NCBI RefSeq assembly: GCF_029633865.1
Contig: NC_079216.1
Span: 62,380,860 to 62,444,859 of the forward strand
DNA length: 64,000 nucleotides
Direction of reading: 5' to 3'
Source: Lampris incognitus
Taxonomy: Eukaryota; Chordata; Actinopteri; Lampriformes; Lampridae
The notes beneath the pieces were generated by a model. The model searched no databases. It was not told where the DNA came from and saw only the letters and a list, made by a program, of their open reading frames with translations. A program made the translations under genes and the position numbers. Each line of letters opens with the position of its first letter. The first letter of the stretch is position 1. Positions 48,901-62,342 of this stretch are shown here, piece after piece.

Positions 48901-49600
48901 AAGACTTTTAGTCTTCTTTGGGTCTGTGTTGTAATCTTGGCCTACACAAATAAACCCGACTACCTACTTTGACCTGAAATGCAAAACAAGCCCTTCATTA
49001 TGAGAATGTGTACATTTTCTTTCACATGACAAATAATTTGAAACAACAACAGCAACTTAGTTTTGTATAGCGCCTTTCAAGGAACCCAAGGACGCTTTAC
49101 ACTAGATAAGAAAACAAACATAGACACTATGAACCCTACAGTTTGCATAAAGAGATACGTGCATCTGACCATTCTTACTGGGGATGTCCTGGCCTGCCCT
49201 CCCTTTAAAAACAGAAACCATATGGGGGCTTGTTTACATTCCAAGGGTTCAAAGGTTCCCGTTTCTTGCAGAACAATTACGTCATAGGCATGCGTGTCCC
49301 TCGTCTAAACTACTCTCGCAGTCCCGCGTAGAGGAGACCGAAAATTGCGTCCCCTAAGGATATGACAGGCGACATTCTCAATTTAAACAACAAAACGGGA
49401 CAAAAATGCAGCTTTAGTGGTTTCCAAGGGTCTCATCGATCCATGTCCCATTCTCCAGCTAAGAGACAACTGCACCGTCGACGGGCCTGGTTGGTGTACA
49501 CTGAGGACTGACTGACTGCTTGCTGGCTCGCCTTCACATGACTACCCCCCTCCTCCTTCTCCCAGTATGGTAACTTTAACTCTGCCCAGCTAAAATTAGA
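48901..49600. other. Intergenic DNA with a short repeat
   Basis: A common retroposon motif (TATAGCGCCTTTCAAGGAAC at about 49065) marks a small repeat fragment. Nothing else is supported. Confidence 0.45.
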
Positions 49601-50154
49601 GACGTCTCAGTCGTCAGAAGAAAAGGAAAAAACAGAGGCGGGTGGGGGTGGAGGAGGGATGCGATCAAATCTGACTCGGAATAATTTCAGAGTATAACCA
49701 AACGGGTCCTGCCTTGATGTGTGCATCTCCAGCGCGCCTATAGCAGCTCTTGGAATGGAAAGTGAAGGGGGAGGAGGAGGGGGGGTTCAAAGATCTTCTC
49801 GCCTCGGCTTTAGCAACCCGCCGAGATGCGCAAACCGTGCTCGGTTTTAACCCGAAAACGAGGAGTCGTGAACCTCCCCTGCTCTCGGCCGTGAAACCAC
49901 GAACACCAGCTGCTCGGGAGGAGAGGGCGGCGGGTTTCCATAGATCCACTTTCCCATCCCCTCCTCTTGTCATTTGACTCTGACGTAGCAGTCGGCGTGC
50001 ACGTTCAGGGAGGTGCTGAATATATCGCGGAGAGCCGCGCGTCCACCGGCCTCTCTTCTTTCAGACCTTCGTCGAGCGTCGACCCGCAGCGGGGCAAAGA
50101 GACAAAAAAACACCCACCCCACCAGACAGGAACCATCAGCCTCTGCAACCAGAC
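49601..50154 (+). promoter_or_regulatory. idh2: idh2 upstream region and 5' UTR
   Basis: CpG content rises from about 49730 and stays high through exon 1 and the start of intron 1, as in CpG-island promoters of housekeeping genes. TGACGTAG (CRE-like) lies at 49981-49988. There is no TATA box. The transcription start cannot be fixed from sequence alone; the CDS starts at 50155. Confidence 0.5.
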
Positions 50155-50269
50155 ATGGCCGGGTATCTGAAGGTCCTCAGCTCGCTGTCGAGGTCCGCCG
50201 CCGCTCTCTCCAAAAGCCCCGCGGTGCTCGCCCCGGCCGCCACTTGCCAGGCTCCGCATCGAAGACACT
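50155..50269 (+). CDS. idh2: idh2 exon 1: start and mitochondrial targeting peptide
   Basis: Mitochondrial NADP-dependent isocitrate dehydrogenase oxidatively decarboxylates isocitrate to 2-oxoglutarate and makes NADPH in the matrix. This exon encodes residues 1-38 plus the first base of codon 39: MAGYLKVLSSLSRSAAAL, then an Ala/Pro-rich stretch ending HRRH. It has five Lys/Arg and no acidic residue, as expected for a cleavable presequence, and starts MAGYL like human IDH2. The ATG context (CAGACATGG) is good. The donor is GTGAGT; the split Tyr39 is completed by exon 2. Exon numbering keeps the human register (R140 and R172 fall at the same positions), which supports this start. Only 209 of about 452 residues lie in the window. 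Confidence 0.92.
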
Positions 50270-53200
50270 GTGAGTGGGGAGATCGCCGGGGACGTCGCGT
50301 CGCCATGGCGGAGCTTCTGCTGCGAAGCGGCGCGGCGGAGGTGGCGTTAGCGTTAAACGGGTGGCGGTAACTTTAGCTGTACCCTTTCCTTGTTTGACCG
50401 GAGAGCAAAACATCGAGCCCGGCACCGAGAGCTTCCGCCGGTGGCTGGCGGCGAAGGTAGCCGAGCGGTAGGCGTTCGCTAACCCGTCCCCTGAATCCCT
50501 TTGATCGTGTCGCTTTCTTGATTATTCCCCCCCCAAAAAAACGGTAGCGATTTATAGGGTTGATTGTTTAGTTTGGAAGCTTTCCCCCCACAAGTTGTCG
50601 GTGTTGTTGGAGAGAGACGGAGGCAGCGAGTGTCCACGAACGAAGGTCTCCGAGCCGGCGACCTCCTCGCCCGTCCTCTTTGTCTTCGCCCCGCAAAGTT
50701 TCTGCCCTTTTCGGTCCGTCGCGGCACATTCGCCGCGCCGCTGGCCGCGAACCGTTGGCTTTCCGAACAAACCCGCCGCGCCGCCTCGCCTCGCTTCCCT
50801 CCCGCGGGAGGAAATTCACGCCATTTGACGCGTTTCCTTCCCTTTTTTTTTGCACGTTTCTCTGTGAAAACCCAGGCCACGCCAAGTCTGGTAGCCTTTG
50901 AATGGGGTGGGTACGAAGCGAGAGTATGCAAGTGGCCATATGCGGTCGTGCAATTATTCTAATGCCAATCATGAAAATGTTGCAATGTGTGTGACCAAGT
51001 ACTTATGACTAAGTTTCTAACTTGTAAGACCTGCTCCATCAAGGAAGAGCCCGAGAACCCGTTGTAGCCATTGTTATTCAGAGCAGTACTACTAGCAAAC
51101 TTTCCCCAAGGTCAGCTATAGGATACGAGGCCCTGCCGGGGGGAGCAATGGCTGCCAGTCTGCCACAAGTGGTCTGTTGCACATAAATCCCGTCTGGGTT
51201 AAAGAATCACCAGAGCTAATTGCAACACAGTTACTACATTAAGGTCCACTTAGTAAAGTAGCGGGGTGGGGACGTGTGTAGTCTTTTTACTCTATATTGG
51301 ATCCAAAACTACTCCAGATTGGTTGGTCAGAAGTAATGTAGTTACTTTACTTTTTTTTTAATGAATGCAACTAAGAGCTAACGTAAAGATGAGGAATAAT
51401 TGGGAAAAACCTGCAACCCTTGGCGTTTGCACGAACTTGGGTCAAATTTGTTGCACACGGATGCACCCTCCCTTTCTCCACTTGGTAGCAGTATGAAATA
51501 ACGGGTCAGTTGAAGGGCACTTTGAGGGGACTGGTTGGCCCTGTCTTGTTGGGCCTTGCACTGCCAGCTGTCTCGAGTCATTTGAGCTTTGCATTCGTCT
51601 GCTGGTCACTTTGCTGTCACTCGGCGACTTTGATACACTTTCAGCGTGGCGTATGCAAGGCTTGACCAAGTTAACGAGCTCCAGATAGAATGAGGAACAT
51701 GCTCCTGTTAAAACGACCTACATACGGTGCCATTCTAAAAAAAAAAAAGGAACGAAAGTGGGACATGCTACTTTTGATATACTTGAGAATCAATGAAAAT
51801 AGCCAGGAGAAGGTAAATGCAAGTAGACGGAACAGATTTAAAATGATGGCGACGTGCCTTTATTTCATACAATGCATTGATTCTTAAAAATGGGTTTTGC
51901 TGAGACTTGTGGAGTGACCGTTTGAATTGCCCAAGCGCTTTCTCCTACTAATTGTGTGATTTGTAAATTCCCACTTCTCGTGAAATTGCCCAACATACAA
52001 CTGCTTTCCATTGGAAGAGCAGATGCAAAGCTCTTATCAGCTTTCAACCTGAGTACTGTGGTTTGCTCTAGCTTCACCACAACTTTGTTTATGGTCGTCA
52101 GTGTTTTAAAAGGAATAGTTAGATGATAACTGGCAGGACTTTATCCGTGACGCAATGTATATAGCTTGGTGACAGTTGTTCAAGCTCATCCTGGCTGAAT
52201 TGTCTTTTCTTTAAACTTTGTGGGTTCAAACTGTTTGTTTCGGACCGCAAATTGACCTAAGAAAGAAGAGCCATTGCTAGTCATTGTTCCAATGACCTCT
52301 TTCAAAGTCGTCATTGTTTCGAATGTCCTTGATGGACTTCTCGGCTCTTGTGCCTATCAAGTGACTAATCTTGAGCGTTTACACTAGCAGCCATTCTTGG
52401 ATCAGGTGTCGAGCTGACTGCAGCTCTCTTCTGATAATGCGTATTCCGTGTTCTCCCGTGTTGAGTGTGGGTAGAAAAGCCTGTCTTTTTGTACCTACCG
52501 TCTCAATCTGATATTTCTAGCTGCAGTTGGCAGACCTATGCCACAGACAGGCAAGGATGATGTGGCGGGCCCACATGATTCCTCTTCAACTGGCCCCTAG
52601 AGCGCATAGTTTGTTGATAAACCCGACAGAGAAAAAAGTTATGTAACTCACAACCCCCTCCTCCCGTGGACTCGTAGAGGAGGAGGGGACTCTCTCTCTC
52701 TCTCTCACACACATTCATTTTTGTAAATGTCCTGCCTGTGCACATTCAGCTTAGACTGATCTGAAAACCGTGCAGCGCGGGCGCTGTTGAATGAATCTCG
52801 GCCTTGACGCCTCACGTGTGACCTGCTTAACCACCGGCATGTAGAAAATGTCCGTTGTTGCTGCAGTTGATGTTGTCAAGTTTACCGCTGATCGTGCAGT
52901 GCTCAGACACTCCCCTAACCGTTTGATGTCTTCTTTTCCCTTCAAGATTTGTAGTCACCGGGCTCTCGATGCGAAGGTGTAGCGAAACTTTTGGAAATCC
53001 TGTTACTCCCGGTGCAAGTCCTCGGGGTTTCAGGGTACGATACTACAATGAATGCACGGGCCAGGGTAGTTTTCCAAATGAAGGAAAGACCAGCAGAAGT
53101 GTCACCACGGTGAAACTGGGTTCTGTGCCTGCTTGGCTCTTTGTAATTGCCTAGTAGTATGGAGCAAAACTAGCCATCCCTTATGGGATCTGGGCAAAGT

Positions 53201-54570
53201 CTAAATGCTGCCGGCATGATGAGTCTGGCGTTTGATCACCTTCATTACTTGTTGCTTTCTTGATCCGAGTGGTGCCTCGGCAGAATGGCGTTGGCCGGTT
53301 GTTCAGTGGTTTAAAGAAGAGCGTAATGAATCAGCAGAAAGCTTTTTTCATTAGCTCGAGGAGATTCCGACACAGTGTTTGCATTCGAGCCTTTTTTTTC
53401 CAGCCACTGTCATCCCTTTCAAGAAGATGGGGTGGGGGCGTGGATAATCAAAACCACTTATCGGTCTTTGGCGCTGAAATTGTATCAAACCCGCGGCAGA
53501 TAAGTCACATCACATAATACTGCGACTGTAACTCTTGAGATAACATTGATTCCTGTGTTGTGTGTTTTTGTAAGCCGTTCTCAGGATTCTGCTTTTTTTG
53601 TATAAGATGATCAGTCCACGGCGATTGTATATGATAACAACTGTGTTCAGTGTCGGGTTATTTCAGCTGCCCCTCAGTCATTAGAGTCTGTTCTGACGGG
53701 TGTGACTAAGGGTTGAGGGGACCCTGTGAAAGGTTAAATATCGCCTCAAGATTGCATGAATCCCTGGTTTTTAAAAAGGTCTTTTACGACTGTTCTGCTA
53801 TACCCCATCCTCCTGCCGAGGCGTAGCTGGATCGGATGAAGTGCGACGCGTCTCCTTCAGCAGTGAGGGTGCATTAACTTGGCAGGAAAGTCAGCGAGTC
53901 ACCTGATTATCTGCACCTCTTTTTACTTGACTGTTCGCCGAAAGACTCCGAGCTGGCTGGCCTCTGGCAGGCAGGCAGTATCCGGGTGATGTGAGTGGAA
54001 AGTAATGACGTGGAAGTAGACTCTGTAGTTCAGGCTTTCCTAAAGTGAAAATAAAATATACTAATGATACCGGTACTGTTGTAGCCATGGGCCTCGAAGT
54101 GGTACTTCCAAGTACCACCTCGAGTACTTCAAGTATCCAGGTGGAGCAGAAAGAGAATTTGGATGACGACAGGTCTATGTGACCCGATACGAAGTAACAA
54201 TATGTGTAATAATGGAAAAAACAAAACAAAACACTGATTCCTATAATTCAGAACCAGCAAACCCCCCCCCCCGCAAGATATGCTATCCAAACGTTAGTCT
54301 GTGCCCATAGTGTGAACATTAAGGGTGCCTGTACCGATGTCAACCACTAAAAAGGGATGTTGTTGTTTTTTGGGGGGGGGTTTTCCGTCCCTGTGATCCG
54401 TCTGGTGGTTCCTCAGTATTCTTAAAAGCCATCAAATATAAGCTGCCAGCGCTGTATCCGGGCAGATTTTTACATTCTAAGGAATGAGAGTTGGATTGCA
54501 AATGAAAGCCAGGGCACACAATCATATTGCTGTGTGTGTGTGTATGTGTGTGTGTGTGTGTGATTAACAG
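50270..54570 (+). other. idh2: idh2 intron 1
   Basis: 4,301 bp with a GTGAGT donor and an AACAG acceptor. The first 650 bp are very CpG-rich and produce several overlapping spurious ORFs. A (TG)n microsatellite lies directly before the acceptor (54532-54562). No retroposon was recognised in this intron. Confidence 0.85.
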
Positions 54571-54662
54571 ATGCCGACAAACGCATCAAGGTGGCCCAGC
54601 CAGTGGTGGAGATGGACGGAGATGAGATGACCAGGATCATCTGGGAATTCATCAAAGAGAAG
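54571..54662 (+). CDS. idh2: idh2 exon 2
   Basis: It encodes the end of codon 39 and residues 40-69: [20 protein letters not shown] followed by [10 protein letters not shown]. This is the first strand of the large domain and the conserved [11 protein letters not shown] block of eukaryotic NADP-IDH. The preceding acceptor follows a TG microsatellite (GATTAACAG). The donor is GTGCTG, weaker than consensus. The phase is right on both sides, so the exon boundaries are firm. Confidence 0.95.
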
Positions 54663-57065
54663 GTGCTGTAGCGTCTTGGGATGGAGGGGGCATGAATTTA
54701 TAAACCACGGTTTGTGTGTGTGTGTGTGTGTGTGTCTGCCTGCCTTAGGGGAGTACATGCCTACGCTGTCTGACTAATCTATTTTTGTATCGCTGGCTGA
54801 CGTGCAGATAGAGGGGTAGCGCGAGCGAGCGAGCGAGCGCGGGTGTGTGTGGACGGCGGCAGGGAGCTTATGTATGTATGATGTGGGGGAGGGGTTTTGC
54901 GAGGTTTCATTCAGTCACTGGCTAATTGCCGGGGGGGGGTGGTGGGGGGGAGCAGATGGTACGTTGGCTCAGAGAGGAAACGTGGAGAATTATGGACTAA
55001 CATCAATCCCTCGTATCTGACATTTGGTGTTGGGGTTGAGTGTTGAAATGTAGAGAGAATGGGAAAATGCAAATGCCTATATATCCTATATAACCCCTAC
55101 AGCTGGGAATAGATTTGCCAGGGTCAAATAATTTTGTGTATAATTTTTCCTTACATATTTGTTTTGTTTTTCTTTGCGTGAGCGGGATGTTGTGTTGCCG
55201 TAAAAGCCCCTTTAGACAAATAAACTTGACTTGCGCTTTCACAGCTACCAAATCCAGTTTACTCCACACTGTAAACAGTTGGGTAATGCTATTGTTCTCA
55301 GAGTGTATTATGGCCAGAGAAAGCTATTTTTGCTATTCTTTGGAAATCTGGGGCAGTATTCATGAAACATTTTGAGGCTTAAAGCTCCTGATTTAGGAGA
55401 GAAAGTCCTAAAGCTAAACGGCGCTTGTTTAAAGACGCCTACATTTTTTTTGTCTTGGAGAAATCGGTGAAGCGTGTTGACACTGAAACTAGCACCCGCA
55501 TCTACAAAACATCCGGGGTAGCTGAGAGGGCGTTTTCATGTTAGGCACTATTGCTTTGTACCTTTCCCGTACAATTGCCCCTACCCTGCCGGTCACCTTT
55601 CACATTAGTCATGTTGTTCTGTACCGGAGTACACCCGCCTATCTGCATGAGATCGGCACTCGCTCACCCAGATTTCGGAGGAGATAGGCAGTGTTTAGAA
55701 ATGCCTTTGTAGCACAGCAGTCCACTTCCGTATTTTGGGACAGTTGTTTTCACACCTGATGCGAACCGCACCTGAGTACACATGAACCGTATATACTCGA
55801 GACCGTCTTTTCAAGGAGACCCAGGCACGGTTCTTTGATCCATGCCTGGGTACGGTACGCAGTTTCCACACTACTCAAACGAACTGGAATTTGGGGTCAA
55901 GTGTACTTGGATCCGGGGCTCGGGTGCCTAGCGTGAAAGCACCCTAAGTCGCTAAGACCTAATCATAACAGTCTCAGAAGTGGCTGTTGCCATTAACAGC
56001 TGCTGCTGTTAGATTGGGTGGTGATCCCAGGTGTAAATTCGCCTGTAATTACTGCTTCTATTTCATGGATAAGTCGTGCAAGAAGTAAAAGCTGGACTTG
56101 CGCACAATATGGTTTTCATTTATGTTCCTGTCAGCCATTGTCATTCGACATAATTAATGAAAAACATGCATTTTAAAGCCTTGCGTGCTGTAAGCTAGCC
56201 AGTGTTTTTTTTTTTTGAGGAGGAGGGGGGGTTGCCAGATGGGCAAGAGGCTGCATTAATTACCCAAAAATATAGCCTACTTGATAAATTCAGTATTTTA
56301 TTTTGGATTCATGTACATAATTGGCTTTTTAATAAACTTACATGTTCTTTAAAAATACGTCTTTGGATTTTTTTTCTCCCCAATTGTATCCGGCCAATTA
56401 CCCCACTCTTCCGAGCCATCCCGGTCGCTGCCCCACCCCCTCTGCTGAGCCGAGGAGGGCTGCAGACTACCACACGCTTCCTCCGATACACGTGGAGTCG
56501 CCAGCCGCTTCTTTTCACCTGACAGTGTCAGTGACACCTGACAGGAGTTTCGCCGGGGGCATGTAGCGCGTGGGAGGATCACGCTATTCCCCCCAGTTCC
56601 CTCTCCCCCCTGAACAGGCGCACCGACCGACCAGAGGAGGCGCTAGTGCCGCGACCAAAGTGCTTGGGGAACCCACCCAATCCAAATTTTGGAGCTTCTT
56701 GTTATGAAGAATTCCTCACACAGACTGGTCCCCTGTCAGCTAGCCATTGTGGGCATAGTAAGCTAGCGCTTTAATGAATCACGACGTCATTGATAGCGAC
56801 GGGGTCGAGCCGCCCTTAACTCCTTCAGCTCCGCTTAAAACGTCCTCCACTTCCTCTGCAAAAGTTGATCTCAGCAGCTTCTTGAATCAGTTTTAAGAAG
56901 GAACTTTTCGCTAGGAACTTGAATTCCCATTTAGGAGTACTCTTAATGCTAAGATAAAATGCTTCATATGGCCCCTGGATAATCAGTTTTCTTGAGAGAA
57001 CAATAATGTTGTCCCTTTAAAGCATGTAGTATAATTCCTCTTTCTTTTGTAATTTCATCCTGTAG
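54663..57065 (+). other. idh2: idh2 intron 2
   Basis: 2,403 bp, from GTGCTG to a TGTAG acceptor. It contains a short (GT)n tract (54712-54735), G-runs near 54930-54950, and a minus-strand SINE family B fragment at 56369-56656. Confidence 0.85.
56369..56656 (-). mobile_element. SINE family B, 5'-truncated, in idh2 intron 2
   Basis: The 3' end (CCCCAATTGTATCCGGCCAA in + orientation) through the central body to about GCGACCA. The tRNA-like head is missing. A small local duplication of GACAG/GTGACACCTGACAG occurs near 56520-56545. Confidence 0.82.
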
Positions 57066-57231
57066 TTAATCCTGACCAACGTTGATGTTGACCTGAAATA
57101 CTATGACCTGGGCCTGCCGTACCGTGACCAGACAAACGACCAGGTCACCATTGACTCTGCCCTGGCTACCCAGAAGTACAGCGTAGCTGTCAAATGTGCC
57201 ACCATCACACCCGATGAAGCCAGAGTTGAAG
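57066..57231 (+). CDS. idh2: idh2 exon 3
   Basis: It encodes residues 70-124 and the first base of codon 125: [20 protein letters not shown], then [20 protein letters not shown] and [15 protein letters not shown]. The segment VTIDSALA...[15 protein letters not shown] is the strongly conserved NADP/isocitrate-binding region of the family. Compared with human IDH2 a few surface positions differ (TNVDVD for PHVDIQ, Y for F). The acceptor is TGTAG and the donor is GTCTGT. Confidence 0.96.
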
Positions 57232-58787
57232 GTCTGTAGAAAAAAATAATAAGAAAAAAAAACACGGCTTGGATTTCTCATTGAAATTTGATTAAACACT
57301 TAATTAAAGCTTCTACGAGGAGTTTTTACTAATGATTCCAGCCTCAATTTAATTTTGATGCTTCTTGATCTCAGCATGAGTAATTGAGGCAAGAAGGTTA
57401 GATAACGTTATGTAATGATACCAAATGCTTTTCCCCGGGTCGGATCCCCCACGAAATCTGACAAAACGTTTTTTAACACACAGATGGGATAAAAAGCCAC
57501 AATTGGCTTTGTATCCCATCTTTCCAAAACCCCATTACCTCTCTCTCTCTCAAAATAAATGCACAAGTGACCGACCAGGGGGTGAATTTAGATCTTTGTG
57601 ACAAAAATGAATAGTGCTCATGCAAAGTCAAGTCAATCATTCATGAAACATTTCCGCTTTTGTCCACCAGGGCAGGCAAAGTACAAAAAATAGAAAATCC
57701 AAAACTCTTCGTAGAAGCTTTAAAACTTTGAGCATTGAAGTTGTTGGAGTGTAAAAAATGATGGTGAAAACTATCCAGGCCTGGTCATAAATTCAACATT
57801 CATGAGCTTATATCGTCTGTCTTCTGGAAGAAAAAAACAAAACCGCAAGCTATGCTGTTTCCCCTCAAATGAATCAAATATGAGGTCACAATTCCTGCCA
57901 AATTCTGTGATGCCCTAACCCCAATTGTTGGGGCAAAGACCTCCATAACCCCCCTTTCAAACCAGGGCTTGTTGGAAACGGCTTAAAGACTGAGCCTATA
58001 TTGATTTCTTAAAAATTTGAATCTTGTATGAAATTAAAAAGGAGATTGTTACTCTTTTTTATGTAATTTCAGAGTGAAAAGGTTCAGCTGATTGATATTG
58101 GTATACTTGATATATCCAAAAGGTACCTAGTCATATGATGATTTGTAGCTGCTCGAACTGAAGCTGGCGGAGCTAGGGTTTCACCTCCTCAGTCCTTATG
58201 TCGCGTCACTTGGAAGTGAAAAGTCCTCCACCTTAAATAATCCCTGTGGGAAAAATATTGTGAGAATCCTTGTCTCTCTAAACAAGGTAGCGGGCTATGA
58301 GAATCTTAGGTGAGGCGCTCTGTCTGTGACCCTCCCCATCTCAACTTCTCTCGCACCTAGTTGCATTTTGCACTATGTGGAATGGGTGGAGGAGCTTGAA
58401 AACCATGTCATTCCCCTTGATGCTTTCTTAAGTTCTGCCAAACCTTTAGCATAGTTAGGATTTGCCAAAAGTAGTTTGTGCTTGCCAAATGAGATCCGAA
58501 TCAGAATCAACTCTATTGGCCGAGTGTGCCTATGCACATGAGGGATTTGACTCTGATTCACAGCAGCTTCTAGCACTTGCACACATCACTCACACAAAAA
58601 AAGAGGAACCCCCCCCCCCAAAAAAAACAAAAAAACAAAAGAGAAGAAATAAATGGAACAACAGAAAGCATATTGGAGGCAAGCATGTATGCACAGCAGG
58701 TATGCCACTACTGTACATAGTTTTTTTATGGTTGAATAAACAACCTATGCCCATACCAACTGCTTCTATACTATATTGCCCATACAC

Positions 58788-59469
58788 TAGGGCTGCACAA
58801 TATATCGAAATTCTACCTTCATCGTGATATCAACGTGCGCGATATATGTATCGCAAAAGACTGCTTGAACTGCGAGAAATGGTATATGCAGTTTGTGTTG
58901 ACTTTGGTGCCCCCTTCTGGGAAAAAAGGCGGTAGTGTCACTTGGCTGCACATTGTTTTTAATTACAATAAATTGAATTGAATTGGCTGATTCCGCCTCA
59001 TTAACAACAAAATATAATGTAAAAAAAACAAAATTCTAACATTTGTTACTCACTGCAAAACCGGTAAGACATCAGTTTTAAATTGAGACTGTTACGTAAT
59101 CACTTATAATATAAACTCCTAGTCGCTGCTATATTTAAATAGGCCTAGATCTTGTGTTAAAGCGATGAAGAAACTGTATTGCCATGCAACCAAGTTGGTG
59201 GTATTTGTTCATTGTCAATATAGCGGCTGTAGCCGGGTGCATTTTTTTTCTTCAATAAAAACATGTTGCTGGGATGTAAATAATGCATTTGATTTTTTTA
59301 TTCTGTGTGCATAGGCTGTTCACTGTCTGGGGTCCATGGTAGCAGCAAACCTAAAGCAGAAAGACATTAAAACTGTATACTTCAATATTTGTTTATTTAT
59401 CACGAGTCATATCATCATCGCAAAATTCAACAACGTTATCGCATGTTTACCTAATATCGTGCAGCCCTA
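58788..59469. mobile_element. Non-autonomous DNA transposon with short terminal inverted repeats
   Basis: The left end TAGGGCTGCACAATATATCG and the right end (complement reads TAGGGCTGCACGATATTAGG) match over about 11 perfect bases and then partially. The 682-bp interior has no transposase. GGGCTGCACGATAT ends are common in hAT-like fish elements; the flanking target duplication could not be confirmed. Confidence 0.65.
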
Positions 59470-59479
59470 CCACTATACC

Positions 59480-61210
59480 AATACCACAACTCAACAACCC
59501 ATCATGCCCGTATACAATGCAATATACTCTCATTATATTACACTATACTATCTTGTATACTAAAAGTATACGATATATATTCACCTACCATCCACCTCAC
59601 AACTACATATTATACTATATACCTATGTTACAACCGCAACAATAACGGCAATAATTTGTAACCAGTATACAGCAGTTGTATGTGTATTTCCAATTGTACA
59701 TTTGTATTTTACAAACATTTGTATCGCACATCTGGTTTAAAGAGGTAGTGCACATCATAGATATGTAGGTGAGACGTCTTGACCAAAGGGAGCTATTTAG
59801 AAAGTGTCATATTTACATAATAAGTATCTATTCTTGCACCATGCTGCTAAGTGTTCATGAGAGAGATGGCCAGTGGGGGAAAAAACTGTTTCCTATGTCT
59901 GGTGGTTTTGGTGCACATTGCTCTGTAGCGCTTGTCAGAGGGTATGAGTTCAAACAAACTGTGTCCTGTGTGTGTGTGGGGGGGGGGGGGTCTGTGCTGA
60001 TTCTGCCTGTCCATTTCCGTGCTCTAGAGGTGTCCTGCAGGGGAGCGCCAATTTTTTTTTCTCTCTCTACTGTCCTTACTGTTCGCTGTAGTCTGTTTCT
60101 ATCCTGTTTTGTTGCTACTCCAAACCAGTCCGTGATGGATGTGCACAGGGCAGTGCGGTGTAGAACTGGCTCAACAGCTCCTGTGGCAGACCAAATTTCC
60201 CCAATTTCTGCAGAAAGAACATCCTCTGCTGGGCCTTTTTGAGGATGGAGTTGATGTTGGTCTCCCACTTCAGGTCTTTGGAAATAGTAGTTCCCAGAAA
60301 CGTGAAGGTATCCACAGTTAACACATGGCTGTTGGTTATTTTTAGGGGGAGCAGTACTGAGGGGTGTCTCCTAAAGTCCACTGTCATCTCCACAGTCTTG
60401 AGCATGTTCAGCTCCAAGTTGTTCTAACTACATCAGAGCACCAGCCCCTCAACCTCCCGCTGATATGCAAACTCGTCATCATCCTTGATGAGTCCAATGA
60501 CTGTAGTGTCATCTGCAAACTTCAGTAGTTTAACAGCTGGGTCCTTGGAGGTGCAGTTGTTGGTGGGAGAAGAGCAGTGGGGAGAGGACAGATCCCTGGG
60601 GAGCACCAGTACTGACTGTCTATATACCAAAAGTGACTTCCCCCAGCCTCACTTGCTGTTTCCTGCCTGTCAGGAAGCTGGTGATCTATTGACAGATGGT
60701 GGGGTATACAGTGAGCTGGGAAAATTTGGAGGAGAGGATTTCTGGAATGATGGTGTTGATTGCTGAGCTGAAGTCCACAAACAGAGGTGTGATGGGGGCT
60801 GTTGTCATTGGGCTGTAGTGGGTGAAGAGTGTGAATGTTTCCCTTTCAAACCTGTAATAGAAGACATTCAGGTTGTCAGCCAGGTCTTTGTTTGCCTCAG
60901 CATGGGGGGATGTTCTTCTGTAGTTGTGATGTCTTGCAGGCCCCTCTACACTGACACAGGGTCATTGGCTGTAAACTTGTTTTTCAGCTTTTCCGTGTAT
61001 CTTTTTTTGGCCACTCTGATCTCCTTTGTCAGGGAATTTCTGGCCTGCTTGTACAGGGCTCTATACCCGCTACTGTAGGCATCCTGCTTGGCTTGCTGAA
61101 GTTGTCTTAGTTTGGCTGAGAACCATGGATTGTTATTGTTGGATGTGCAGAGTGTCTTGGTAGGTACACACACGTCTTCACAAAAGCTGAAGCTGATTTT
61201 GGCCACAGGA
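59480..61210 (-). mobile_element. LINE (Rex1/CR1-like), 5'-truncated and frameshifted
   Basis: Minus-strand pieces follow in the right order. 61206-60946 has NPWFSAKLRQLQQAKQDAY and the KKRYTEKLKNKFTANDP linker before the RT. 60630-60433 has KLLKFADDTTVIGLI, including the catalytic FADD (codons at 60519-60508). 60417-60115 has NSHVLTVDTFTFLGTTISKD. 60268-59855 carries the tail with LCTSITDWFGVATKQDRNRL. Stops and shifts separate them, so it is inactive. It lies antisense in idh2 intron 3. Confidence 0.85.
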
Positions 61211-61983
61211 AGATTTATTTAAAGACACGGTGAAATTAAAATTGATTGTTAGCCAAAAAAATATACAACTATTCAGCTTCTACTTATTTTACATGAAAAT
61301 CTAATCACCTTAACTTCCTTTTAAAACAGCCAAGTTTTTGTGATTGTCACCAGGTCCAAGGGGGTGGGCAAGTGACATTCCAACCAGTATTATCATAAAA
61401 CGTTTTGCACCACCCAATCAAATTCAGAAGGATCAAATTCCAACCCTTCCTACGTTTGTCCCTGCTTTGCCATCCTGTTTTACTTGTTAATACATCATAT
61501 TATGAAAGCAAGATATGCCCCGAATGCCATTTCACATTGTCTGCAAAGGTCCCGCGAATGAAAGCTGCATTTTTCTTTCTACCTCTTTAATCTGCACTTA
61601 ATTGTATTTACTTCTATGTTCTTGAAAATCACATCACTCTGCACTTGCTGGCTTACAGTAGAAGAATGTCTGAAGAATTTGAAGCTTGATTGAAAGACTA
61701 GTGTCTACTTTCATGACTACTCTGTCCTGAAACTTAGACTAACTAACATTTTTTTTCGATTTCTACATTCTTCTGAAAATGCATAGCCATTATGACCTGT
61801 TGGTTAACTCACACGTCCTCCTCCCACAAAATTCGACCATTCCGTTTCCTTCAGATGTGCCACCAATCACAGAAGGTCGGGGTGCTCTAAATGCCATTTC
61901 ATGGGACCTTTAAGTAGGATGTTGTAGTTTGGGGTTTGTGCCATGGCTCTGTATTCACAGATGTATGTTTTGTTGACATTTAA

Positions 61984-62202
<219 letters not shown>

Positions 62203-62261
62203 TAGATCAGTTTTTCCACATAGAAGTGATAACAAGGACACAGTGTCATGGAGGTGAAGTA

Positions 62262-62342
62262 CAATCCATCCATCCATCCATTATCCAAACTGCTTATCCT
62301 GCTCTCAGGGTCGCGGGGATGCTGGAGCCTATCCCAGCAGTC
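62262..62342 (-). mobile_element. SINE family A, 3' fragment in idh2 intron 4
   Basis: (CATC)n tail, then CCAAACTGCTTATCCTGC and GGATGCTGGAGCCTATCCC. It stops abruptly at about 62342. Confidence 0.8.

Noticed and set aside
50479-50972. Minus- and plus-strand ORFs of 130-150 codons after idh2 exon 1
   Set aside because: The region is CpG-rich intron 1; several frames are open at once and none has a recognisable domain.
59855-60268. Separate cellular gene on the minus strand
   Set aside because: The reading frames are ordered pieces of one LINE polyprotein with an FADD box, not a host gene.
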